Shown one piece after another: positions 43,737 through 50,888 of a stretch of 64,000 nt of DNA. The translations under genes and the position numbers were made by a program. Within the stretch, counting starts at the first letter, position 1. Every line of letters starts with the position of its first letter. The notes beneath the pieces were generated by a model. It was not told where the DNA came from and ran no database searches. It worked only from the letters and a program-made list of their open reading frames with translations. Where the stretch lies: positions 1-64,000 of the forward strand of contig CALWES010000006.1 of the NCBI GenBank assembly GCA_944377405.1. The letters are read 5' to 3'. Source of the DNA: an uncultured Lachnospiraceae bacterium (lineage in GTDB: Bacteria > Bacillota > Clostridia > Lachnospirales > Lachnospiraceae).

Positions 43737-44426
43737 TCATTTCCCGGAAACCTTCAGATTCCTTAAATATGCCTTCTGATCATCTGTGATCCGGTAGCTC
43801 TCCACCGCCTTCTGGATCGTCTTGTTATGGGTCCAGGGATCCAGTCTGCGGTTTTCGATAAAGGGAAGGACCCTGTCGTACTGCTTTGCCAGTGCCGTAG
43901 CAAAGTACCAGGCGATCATCATATTGACATAATATTCCTCTGACCTGACATCTGCCACCATCTCCGGATACTGCAATTGAAAGTCCTCATCCAGGAAATG
44001 CGTCATCAGCATGCCGATCCCAAATCTGACCGTATAGGTTTCATCGGATGCGATCCAGTCCCTGATATAGGATAACAGCTCCGGCCTATGCTTTTTGAAT
44101 GCCTTCGGCGACATTATGTCACAGGTCGCCCAATTATCCACAAAGGGCAGAAACCGGCACACTTCTCCGACGCATCGGTCAAAGTCTTTCATTTCCGAAA
44201 TGATAATTGCCTGAAGCTGGTTTTCTTCAAAGTACCTGTGAGGAAGCGCCTGCAAAAATCCCTCCACATCCTCCTGCTTCACCAGCTCCTTTGCACATTT
44301 TCTCAGCTCCGGCGTCCGGACGCCGATCACGGTTTCCTTTTCCACCGTTGGCATAAGCCCGGCATGGAATGCGCGGAATTTCAGATCTTGTAATTCAAAA
44401 AGCCTGTTTTCGATTTCTTTGATCAT
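43737..44426 (-). CDS. DNA alkylation repair protein (AlkD-like HEAT-repeat glycosylase)
   Basis: 229 residues, helical HEAT-like repeats throughout. GVRTPELRKCAKELVKQ, FLPFVDNWATCDIMSPKAFK and MMIAWYFATALAKQYDRVLPF are typical of the AlkC/AlkD superfamily; the DNW-x-x-C-D piece holds the catalytic Asp and Trp. AlkD removes 3-methyl- and 7-methylpurines without base flipping. Own terminator downstream; 50 bases after the beta-helix gene. Confidence 0.88.
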   Translation of the reverse strand: MIKEIENRLFELQDLKFRAFHAGLMPTVEKETVIGVRTPELRKCAKELVKQEDVEGFLQALPHRYFEENQLQAIIISEMKDFDRCVGEVCRFLPFVDNWATCDIMSPKAFKKHRPELLSYIRDWIASDETYTVRFGIGMLMTHFLDEDFQLQYPEMVADVRSEEYYVNMMIAWYFATALAKQYDRVLPFIENRRLDPWTHNKTIQKAVESYRITDDQKAYLRNLKVSGK

Positions 44427-44476
44427 CCTGCAATACCTTTCATGATGGCGCTGATCCGTCTTTCCCTGTTCTTCAC

Positions 44477-45736
44477 TTACTGAAAGATCGCCTGGGTAAT
44501 ATCGATGGGCTGCTGATCGGGATTGTCGATGTCTGCTCCGTTATCCGTAAATACGCACTGGCCGAAGTCCATCTTCACATCGGTGGGGACTGCCTCCAGA
44601 AAGACAGCCGTATCGTTTCCGGTGAATTCGTTCCCGGTAAAATGGGTGTCACTGGCAACATATGCGGAATCCCGGGCGTTAAAGTGGAATCCGATGCCGT
44701 TATCTTCAAACACGCAGTCCGTCACATTGGTCCAGACGGAACCGTAGCCCAGGACTGCCGTCTTCCAGTTATAGAAGCGGCATTCCTTTGCCCAGGCGCG
44801 TCCCGCTGTGGAGAGTCCTATGCCGTTTCCGTCTCCCCGGAAATCGATCCCCGTAAAATAGCTGATCCAGTAGCCCTTTCCGGGAACCCCCATCCGGATC
44901 CCCTCCGTAAAGGTGGTCCGCTTTCCGTCCTCCTCCGATCCGATCAGATTGAAGGCGTGATCCGGAACCACCAGCTGTTCCGTGTAGGTGACAGGGGGAA
45001 GATAAATATTGATGGTATCCCGTTCACCGGCTTCTTCTGCCGCCCGCTCCATCAGGGCCTGCAGTGCCGCCGTATCGGAAAGATCTGCATTTTCCGAATT
45101 GTAGTCATAGATCGTTGTAGGCGTGATGGCAAGATCCATGCTGAGCTTTACCGTATCCCCGTTATCCATGTGCAGCGTCCATACAAGCTGAGCAGGCGTT
45201 TTGCTCTCCCGGGTAAAGTCCACAAGGCTGATAAGGGCCGCCTCCTGATTGATGTCCATGGGCTCCGGATCGGACCACTTGATGGGGGTTTTGCTGTCCT
45301 CCGGCTGCAGGATCTCAAAGTCTGCGGAGCTCACCTTCTCCATGAAGATATCCGTCGCATCGATCCCGCTGTCTGCATAGTTGATATACAGGTAGGATGG
45401 AAAGCGGTAACGTTCTTCCGCTCCCGCCGCGGTGTCCAGAAGCTCCATCGGCTCATGGCGGTCCAGCGTATAGTTAGTCAGAAGCTGGTAGCTGCCCTCG
45501 GAGTCGCTGTAGAATACTTCTCCTGCCCCTTCATATACCTTCGGACGGTTAAAGGCGTAGATCCCGGCTCCAATCAGGGCTGCCAGAAGCAGGATCGCTG
45601 CCATCCACACTGTTTTTCTGGAAAGGTACCTGCGGGGCGGCTCCGGTTCCCTTCTCTGATTGATACTGCTTGCACAGACCGGACAGAAGGAGGCTTCCTC
45701 CGGAATGGATGCCCCGCAGTCAGGACATTTTTTCAT
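44477..45736 (-). CDS. Zinc-ribbon membrane protein with a beta-helix-like outer domain
   Basis: 419 residues. A zinc ribbon (CPDCGASIPEEASFCPVC, 4-21) is followed by one membrane helix (42-63) and an outer region of about 350 residues. Its last 150 residues (GIDFRGDGNGIGLSTAG, TDCVFEDNGIGFHFNARD, DTHFTGNEFTGNDTAVFLEA) are right-handed beta-helix repeats as in NosD/pectate-lyase-like domains. It is the second gene after a Ser/Thr kinase, 15 bases downstream, and is a plausible substrate or partner. A zinc-ribbon plus membrane helix plus outer domain is a common Firmicute layout. Function unknown. Confidence 0.75.
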   Translation of the reverse strand: MKKCPDCGASIPEEASFCPVCASSINQRREPEPPRRYLSRKTVWMAAILLLAALIGAGIYAFNRPKVYEGAGEVFYSDSEGSYQLLTNYTLDRHEPMELLDTAAGAEERYRFPSYLYINYADSGIDATDIFMEKVSSADFEILQPEDSKTPIKWSDPEPMDINQEAALISLVDFTRESKTPAQLVWTLHMDNGDTVKLSMDLAITPTTIYDYNSENADLSDTAALQALMERAAEEAGERDTINIYLPPVTYTEQLVVPDHAFNLIGSEEDGKRTTFTEGIRMGVPGKGYWISYFTGIDFRGDGNGIGLSTAGRAWAKECRFYNWKTAVLGYGSVWTNVTDCVFEDNGIGFHFNARDSAYVASDTHFTGNEFTGNDTAVFLEAVPTDVKMDFGQCVFTDNGADIDNPDQQPIDITQAIFQ

Positions 45737-45751
45737 AATCTCTTCCTCTCT

Positions 45752-46468
45752 TTAAAGCTCCCCCAGAAGGTGGAGCACATCTTTATAACGTTTTGCAGGA
45801 TTTACCTGGGTACAGCGGGTCACGATCCGGCCCCACTTGTCCGGGGCAAGCTTCTGGGAAGGGTGGGAGCCTGTAAGCATGATGTTGATCAGGACTCCCA
45901 GGGCATAGATATCCGCTCCTGTATCCGACTGGGACAGACCGTACTGCTCCGGAGCCGCAAAACCTGTCGTTCCAAGGATCCTGGTATCGCTGTCGGATTC
46001 CTCCTTGTAGAACCGGGCGGCATCAAAGTCGATCAGTACGGCCTCTCCGCCCCGCAGCATTACATTTTCCGGTTTTACGTCCCGGTGGACTGCCCCCATG
46101 GAATGAAGGACCCACAGGGCCAGGCACAGGTCCCGGACGATCTTCCGGGTCTCCTTCGGTGTGAACAGGGACTCCTTAAGCAGGGTTCCCATATTGTCTC
46201 CCTCGATATATTCCTCCAGCACAAGGTTCCGATCCTCCTCTGAAGCCACCTCATAGATCATGGGCAGCCGGGAAGATCGGTAGGCAAGAAGCTCCCGGTA
46301 AACCTCCCCGTTTCCCTGAAAGGACCGGAGAACGAATCTTTTTCCGGTGGAGCGGTGCCGGATCAGCTTTACCGTTCCTCTGTCGCTCTCCTTCATCACC
46401 TCCATCGTCTCAAACAATTCCTCCAGGGAATCAGATAACCATGTATAAAAAATGGAACTCACCTCCAT
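45752..46468 (-). CDS. Eukaryotic-type Ser/Thr protein kinase (soluble, short)
   Basis: 238 residues. The catalytic loop GAVHRDVKPENVML, the metal loop VLIDFDAARFY (DFD rather than DFG) and the activation segment GTTGFAAPEQYGLSQ are present. The VAIK Lys position appears to read RFVLRSF, so the ATP-binding Lys may be Arg. There is no membrane helix or sensor domain. The ATG at 46468 has no ribosome site; GGAGGTGA lies just after it, 8 bases before an ATT codon (46453), which could be the true start. It is cotranscribed with the beta-helix protein and divergent from an XRE gene. Confidence 0.85.
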   Translation of the reverse strand: MEVSSIFYTWLSDSLEELFETMEVMKESDRGTVKLIRHRSTGKRFVLRSFQGNGEVYRELLAYRSSRLPMIYEVASEEDRNLVLEEYIEGDNMGTLLKESLFTPKETRKIVRDLCLALWVLHSMGAVHRDVKPENVMLRGGEAVLIDFDAARFYKEESDSDTRILGTTGFAAPEQYGLSQSDTGADIYALGVLINIMLTGSHPSQKLAPDKWGRIVTRCTQVNPAKRYKDVLHLLGEL

Positions 46469-46575
46469 ATACGGCCGATTTATAAAAGCACTATGCAGTC
46501 AGCATATTGTATTGCCGGATAAAATTTCGTACTATATTAACATATCAGTTCAGGGCCTAAAAATCAAGAAAAGCC

Positions 46576-46605
46576 TTGAGATCCGGTCCGGCAAAATAGT
46601 ACAAT
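46576..46605 (+). promoter_or_regulatory. Candidate promoter of the XRE gene
   Basis: TTGAGA (46576-46581) and TACAAT (46600-46605) have an 18-base spacer. The similar strings CCGGcaAAATaGTAC (46588-46602) and CCGGataAAATttcGTAC (46515-46532) occur in this divergent region and may be operators. Confidence 0.5.
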
Positions 46606-46626
46606 GGATCGGGTAGGGGGAGATGT

Positions 46627-47055
46627 ATGATGGAGTCAAAAAACACGGATAATCTGAAGCAGGAACTTATGTCTGATCCGGACATCAATTCCTATATCAA
46701 AGAAAACCGGCCCAGCTTCATGGATTGCAGGATCAGCGAGCTGCTGATGGAGCTTTATGACGGCAGAAAAATGTCAAAGGCAGAGCTTGCCCGCCGCTCC
46801 GGCATGAGCGAGGTATACCTGCATCAGCTGTTTTCCGGCAGGCGAAACCCCTCCAGGGATAAGCTTCTGTGCCTGTGCATCGGCATGGAATTAAGCATCG
46901 AGGAAACCCAACGGGTACTGCGGAACTCCGCTTATGCGGAGCTCTATCCCAGGATCCGGCGGGAGGCCGTGATCTACCACGGGATCGTCCATCACGCTTC
47001 TTTAAATGAGATCAATGATCATCTTTTTGAGGAAAATGAAAAAGCGCTTTGTTAG
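46627..47055 (+). CDS. XRE-family regulator divergent from the kinase operon
   Basis: 142 residues. The HTH lies in the middle (MSKAELARRSGMSEVYLHQL, 50-69, then FSGRRNPSRDKLL). About 45 residues precede it and a helical tail of about 45 follows. A G-rich ribosome site (GGGGGAG) precedes the ATG. It is transcribed away from the kinase/beta-helix pair, so it may control that operon and be phosphorylated by the kinase; both are inference. It could also read as a two-gene regulatory unit of a sensory cassette. Confidence 0.82.
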   Translation: MMESKNTDNLKQELMSDPDINSYIKENRPSFMDCRISELLMELYDGRKMSKAELARRSGMSEVYLHQLFSGRRNPSRDKLLCLCIGMELSIEETQRVLRNSAYAELYPRIRREAVIYHGIVHHASLNEINDHLFEENEKALC

Positions 47056-47063
47056 GCGCTTTT
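47040..47063 (+). terminator. Terminator overlapping the XRE stop
   Basis: AAAAGCGC (47040-47047) and GCGCTTTT (47056-47063) pair around the stop codon. Confidence 0.75.
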
Positions 47064-47091
47064 CTTCATTCCATCTTTTTTAGTCAATCAT

Positions 47092-47132
47092 GATTTACTA
47101 AAGTACGATTTACTAAATCATGATTCACTATT
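47092..47132. repeat. Three 15-bp-spaced direct repeats of GATTTACTAAA
   Basis: GATTTACTAAA at 47092, GATTTACTAAA at 47107 and the degenerate GATTCACTATT at 47122, exactly 15 bases apart, with ATCATGAT-like joints. They lie between two terminators in a non-coding gap. Purpose unknown. Confidence 0.6.
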
Positions 47133-47143
47133 TCCCACGTAAT

Positions 47144-47190
47144 AAAAGACCTGCCATATCTTTTGATCAATGATATGGCAAGTCTTTTTG
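47144..47190. terminator. Bidirectional terminator after the permease operon
   Basis: AAAAGAC-TGCCATATC (47144-47160) pairs with GATATGGCA-GTCTTTT (47172-47188), 16 pairs with one mismatch, and T runs on both strands. Confidence 0.92.
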
Positions 47191-47212
47191 TTTGATCCTT
47201 ATATCCCTGGCT

Positions 47213-48595
47213 TTACATCCACTCCGGCTTGCCCCACCGCTTAAGGCCGGGCTCCAGGAGGTGCTCCTGATCTATGAACCTGGCCCGCCGCTTCAGGAAC
47301 CAGAGGGAGGCCAGGAAATAGAACACTGCTCCGGAGATCAGGTTGATCCCGTAGTTCAGATGCAGGCCAAAGAGGCCGCAGACTACGATCACCGCCACCA
47401 CTGCAGGAAGCAGGGGCACAAGGGGTGCTATGAAGCTGCGCTTGATCTTTCCCACAGGGTACATCTTCCGGAAGCGGTACATCATCAGGCAGGTCATGAG
47501 ATAGACCATCAGCGCGGAAAAGATGGAGAAGGTCACCACCTGATCCAGAAGTCCCGTCATAGCAAAGGCCAGGGCAATGGGCAGCAGGAAGATGATGGAC
47601 CGGTAATTGGACCGGTACTTCGGATGCTGCTGGGCAAAAAGATGGGGCAGCAGCGTGTCTCTGGACAGGGCTGACCAGGCCTCTGCAGAGTCGTTGATAC
47701 ATCCGTTGGCACTGGCCAGGCAGGAAAGGATGGTGCCCACGAACAGGGCTACGAACACATAAAGCTTTCCTGTGGCAAGGGCCGCCTCATAAAGGGGGTA
47801 GACCGAATCCCCCAGCTCTCCTGCAGGGATCAGGCCGGAGCACACGAACCAGGTAACGGTTCCGCTGATCAGAAGGGTAGCAAGTCCCACCATGGCTCCC
47901 AGGGGAATGGACCGGTTGGCGCTGCGGCATTCCTCTGCAGCCATAGCCGTTCCCTCGATTCCCAGGCAGAACCAGCAGGAATAACCTATAGCCGCCATAA
48001 GTCCCAGTGTCCCGTAGGGCAGACCGTTGGTCAGCTCCTTCAGCTGGATCAGGCTTGCCTCCGGATCCCAGAAATTCGTGGCAAAGAGCAGCATGATGAT
48101 ACTGATGAAGGCCACTGCCGTAATAAAGAAGTTAAGGGTCAGGGTAGCCTTGGCTCCCCGGTAATTGATGAAGGCCAGCACCAGCAGGGTCAGGATGGTA
48201 AAGGGCAGTACCTGTACCCCCGGCAGGACAGAGTTCAGAAGCTGGCCCACCACGATCACGTCTCCGGCTGCCAGCATGGTATATTCGAACACCTGCATGA
48301 GCCCCACATTAAAGGCCGCCAGAGGGCCCAGAAAGTACTTTGCCATGGTATACTGGCCTCCGGCCTCCGGCATGACCGTTCCCATTTCCGACACCATCAT
48401 GACCTGTCCCGCATACATGCTTCCCATGATCCAGAGGCCGATCAGGGCTCCCAGGGAACCGCCCTGCTGGATACCCAGGTTCCAGCCCATGAAGTCTCCC
48501 ACCAGCACGATGCCAACTCCCAGAGCCCAGACATGGATCGGTCCCAGGACCTTGTGAAGGGGAGCTTCCGCCGTTTTATTCTTCATTTCCGTCAT
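47213..48595 (-). CDS. APC-superfamily amino-acid/amine permease
   Basis: 460 residues with about twelve membrane helices. The first-helix motif VGIVLVGDFMGWNLGIQQGG has the glycine-broken substrate site of APC transporters, and SCWFCLGIEGTAMAAEECRS is the helix 6 consensus. It is closest in appearance to ethanolamine or glutamate-type permeases. GAGGGAGG precedes the ATG at 48595. Three small membrane-protein genes stand upstream in the same operon and the nearest overlaps it by 20 bases. Substrate unknown. Confidence 0.88.
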   Translation of the reverse strand: MTEMKNKTAEAPLHKVLGPIHVWALGVGIVLVGDFMGWNLGIQQGGSLGALIGLWIMGSMYAGQVMMVSEMGTVMPEAGGQYTMAKYFLGPLAAFNVGLMQVFEYTMLAAGDVIVVGQLLNSVLPGVQVLPFTILTLLVLAFINYRGAKATLTLNFFITAVAFISIIMLLFATNFWDPEASLIQLKELTNGLPYGTLGLMAAIGYSCWFCLGIEGTAMAAEECRSANRSIPLGAMVGLATLLISGTVTWFVCSGLIPAGELGDSVYPLYEAALATGKLYVFVALFVGTILSCLASANGCINDSAEAWSALSRDTLLPHLFAQQHPKYRSNYRSIIFLLPIALAFAMTGLLDQVVTFSIFSALMVYLMTCLMMYRFRKMYPVGKIKRSFIAPLVPLLPAVVAVIVVCGLFGLHLNYGINLISGAVFYFLASLWFLKRRARFIDQEHLLEPGLKRWGKPEWM

Positions 48596-48722
48596 GGCTG
48601 CCTCCCTCCTCTTCCTTCTGTCCCTTCCTGAGGGACTGTTCCGTATGGATAAAATCTCCGAATAAAAGCACACCTACCACCAGGCAAAGGACCCAGGCGG
48701 CAGCATTTATGATCATAGCCAT
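48576..48722 (-). CDS. 48-residue single-pass membrane protein, overlapping the permease start
   Basis: This short gene starts at ATG 48722 with AAAGGAGG seven bases upstream. It has one membrane helix (MAMIINAAAWVLCLVVGVLL, 1-21) and a charged tail (TEQSLRKGQKEEEGGSHDG). Its start overlaps the stop of the gene before it as TGATG, and its stop lies 20 bases inside the permease gene. So all four genes are translationally linked. Such tiny proteins often stabilise or tune a transporter. I do not recognise a named family. Confidence 0.72.
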   Translation of the reverse strand: MAMIINAAAWVLCLVVGVLLFGDFIHTEQSLRKGQKEEEGGSHDGNEE

Positions 48723-49003
48723 CACTCCGCCTCCTTTCCAGGCTCACCCTTCTCCGCAAAATAATGCCGGATCAGCTTCCGCAGCATCCCGATGCTTACC
48801 TTCAGCATAAATCCCAGGTAAACTGCCAGGGCAAGCACCACAGCACATAAGAGGGGCAGGTTCAGACTGTAGCCCGTAAAGGCCTCGCCCCCATCCCCCT
48901 TTGTTACCAGCATGGTGGTCAGAAGGATCACAAAGCAAAGGATCAGTACAAAAAGCACATCGAAGGCAGTCATGAACACTTCCTTCCAGTTTCTCTTTTT
49001 CAT
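48722..49003 (-). CDS. Small two-helix membrane protein of the permease operon
   Basis: 93 residues. Two membrane helices at about 15-34 (FDVLFVLILCFVILLTTMLV) and 48-68 (LPLLCAVVLALAVYLGFML), with a basic N terminus and an acidic C-terminal tail. It overlaps the genes on either side by 1 and 4 bases. No enzymatic motif. Probably an accessory subunit of the permease; the family is not recognised. Confidence 0.75.
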   Translation of the reverse strand: MKKRNWKEVFMTAFDVLFVLILCFVILLTTMLVTKGDGGEAFTGYSLNLPLLCAVVLALAVYLGFMLKVSIGMLRKLIRHYFAEKGEPGKEAE

Positions 49004-49293
49004 CTTCCTGCCTCCTTCCTTTTACGGATCAGCTCCTGGCTCTGAAGCTCTTCCTCATAGATCTCCTGTTGATCCTGATGCAGATATCTGAGGACCCACA
49101 GCATGGCCCCCGTCAGCACCACCAGTGCCAGGAGAAACGCCCCTGTCAGGATCAGCCTGGTGCTTCCTTCCGCCAAAGGCAATGCCTGGGAAAAGGCAAT
49201 GCCGCCGATCCCCAGAAAGGCCGCCAGAAACAGGATCAGAACTGCCGTATCCCGCAGCAGCAGACCACGGATGGCCTTTTCCTTCTCTTTCAT
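49000..49293 (-). CDS. Small two-helix membrane protein heading the permease operon
   Basis: 97 residues. Helices at about 13-35 (AVLILFLAAFLGIGGIAFSQ) and 44-66 (LILTGAFLLALVVLTGAMLW) precede a charged C-terminal helix (YLHQDQQEIYEEELQSQEL). AAAGGGG precedes the ATG at 49293; a longer frame to 49341 lacks a ribosome site. It has a strong promoter 100 bases upstream and overlaps the next gene by 4 bases (ATGA). The family is not recognised. Confidence 0.75.
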   Translation of the reverse strand: MKEKEKAIRGLLLRDTAVLILFLAAFLGIGGIAFSQALPLAEGSTRLILTGAFLLALVVLTGAMLWVLRYLHQDQQEIYEEELQSQELIRKRKEAGR

Positions 49294-49391
49294 ATCTCTT
49301 CGCCCCTTTCTTAAAACAAGTGACACATGAGGCTTATCCATCCACGATAAAAATCGTCAAATGTAACCTATGTAACTTTATCAACGTTTTT

Positions 49392-49420
49392 GTTATAATC
49401 CCCCGGGACGTGAATGTCAA
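49392..49420 (-). promoter_or_regulatory. Promoter of the small-protein/permease operon
   Basis: TTGACA (49420-49415), 17-base spacer, TATAAC (49397-49392). A near-consensus promoter with a leader of about 90 bases. Confidence 0.85.
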
Positions 49421-49454
49421 GTTTCCCTGCATAAAAATACGGAACGTCAAACAA

Positions 49455-49502
49455 AAATACCCTGGATGGGATCATATCTGCTGTCCATGATCCCTTCCAG
49501 GG
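49455..49502 (-). terminator. Terminator of the yibE/F-like gene
   Basis: CCCTGGA-GGGATCAT (49460-49475) pairs with ATGATCCC-TCCAGGG (49487-49502), 15 pairs. On the minus strand TATTTTTG follows. Confidence 0.92.
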
Positions 49503-49535
49503 CACCTTTTGCTTTTCCTGTTTCTACGTAAATTT

Positions 49536-50759
49536 TCAGACACCCTCCACTGCCTTCACGGTTTCTCCTTCCGTCAGCAGTTCTTCCCTGACGGAGGTCT
49601 CCTTCTTCTCCTCGGTCTGTCTGCGAAGCTCCGCCTTATAGATATAAGCTGCCATGACCACCGTGGCCGGCACGCTCAGAACGATGCCGAAGCTTCCGGA
49701 AAGTCCCTGCATCACCGCGATGCCGATGTTGTTGGAGTTTATGATCTGCAGGAAGGGAAGATCATAGGCGTAGTCCAGCACCAGCATGGAGAGGCTGGTC
49801 CCTGCAAAGGCCAGGATCAGGGTATTGGAATCCGTTCCCATCATATCCCTGCCGACCCGCATGCCGGCCCTCATCAACTCCAGTCTGCTGATCTTCGGAT
49901 TCTGGTCGCAGAATTCCTGCATGGCGCTGGATATGGACATGGCCACGTCCATAACTGCCCCTAGGGCACTGATCAGAAGGCCGGAGAACAGAAGGCCTCC
50001 CACCTGAATGCCATTGATCTGGTTAAGGGTCATGAGGCTCTCGATATCCGATACGTTCCAGCCGCTGATCCCGGAGAGCTCGGAAAACACGGTAGCAGTG
50101 ATCCCTGCGATCACCACTCCTGCCAGGGTCCCCAGGGTGGCGCAGAGGGTCTTTCTCGTGGCACCCCCGATGAAGTACATGGTCACAAGGGTGGTGACGG
50201 CACAGATGAACACGGATACCCAGAAGGGAGAATATCCCCGGTACACAAGGGGCAGATATACAAAGATAATCGCTACGAAGGTAAAGATCAGTCCTGCTGC
50301 TCCCCGGACTCCCTTCATACCTCCTACCAGACAGAGAGCCAGGATATACAGCACCGCAAAGCCCACGATGATCATGCCTCTGTCCATGGAATAGACGCTG
50401 GTCACCACCGTATCTCCGGCAACGCTCTGCATGACAATGACCCGCATGCCCACGGTACAGGGGGCTCCGAAGAGGAAGCCTGCACTGCTGGTGGTGGTCA
50501 GCTCCTGACCCTTCTTCACGCCGCTGGTCATCTCCACAACCACCGTCTGCTGCCCTACCCGGGTGCCGTCCTCCTGGATGTTATCCTGGAGGATCCCGGT
50601 CACGACTCCTGTTTCAAAGGTCTGTCCGGACCGGTTCACGATCTCCGTTTTGGTCACCTGATTGAGGCGGATCACCCCTGCCGTACAGAACAGGAGGATC
50701 ACTGCCAGGACCAGATATTTGATGCTGTGTGCTTTCAGTTCTTCTAAGATCTTCTTCAT
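49536..50759 (-). CDS. YibE/F-family multi-pass membrane protein
   Basis: 407 residues. One N-terminal helix (15-33) anchors an outer beta domain (40-125), then seven membrane helices. FSGLLISALGAVMDVAMSIS and GTDSNTLILAFAGTSLSML are the YibE/F family motifs. The biochemical function of the family is unknown; a transport role is suspected. Only a weak ribosome site precedes the ATG. Monocistronic, with a strong terminator. Confidence 0.88.
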   Translation of the reverse strand: MKKILEELKAHSIKYLVLAVILLFCTAGVIRLNQVTKTEIVNRSGQTFETGVVTGILQDNIQEDGTRVGQQTVVVEMTSGVKKGQELTTTSSAGFLFGAPCTVGMRVIVMQSVAGDTVVTSVYSMDRGMIIVGFAVLYILALCLVGGMKGVRGAAGLIFTFVAIIFVYLPLVYRGYSPFWVSVFICAVTTLVTMYFIGGATRKTLCATLGTLAGVVIAGITATVFSELSGISGWNVSDIESLMTLNQINGIQVGGLLFSGLLISALGAVMDVAMSISSAMQEFCDQNPKISRLELMRAGMRVGRDMMGTDSNTLILAFAGTSLSMLVLDYAYDLPFLQIINSNNIGIAVMQGLSGSFGIVLSVPATVVMAAYIYKAELRRQTEEKKETSVREELLTEGETVKAVEGV

Positions 50760-50888
50760 AACGCTCTATTGAAACTCTTTCTGATGATTTTTCCAAAAAT
50801 ATACAGATGCCCCCGGCGCAGAGCACGGGAGCACCTGTTCGAAAGGCCTGGGGTGATTGGCCGTTTCGACCTTGTCAGTCCGCTTTCC

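Noticed and set aside
47092..47132. CRISPR array or plasmid iterons
   Set aside because: The repeats are only 11 bases with 4-base joints, there are no spacers, and no cas or rep gene is present.
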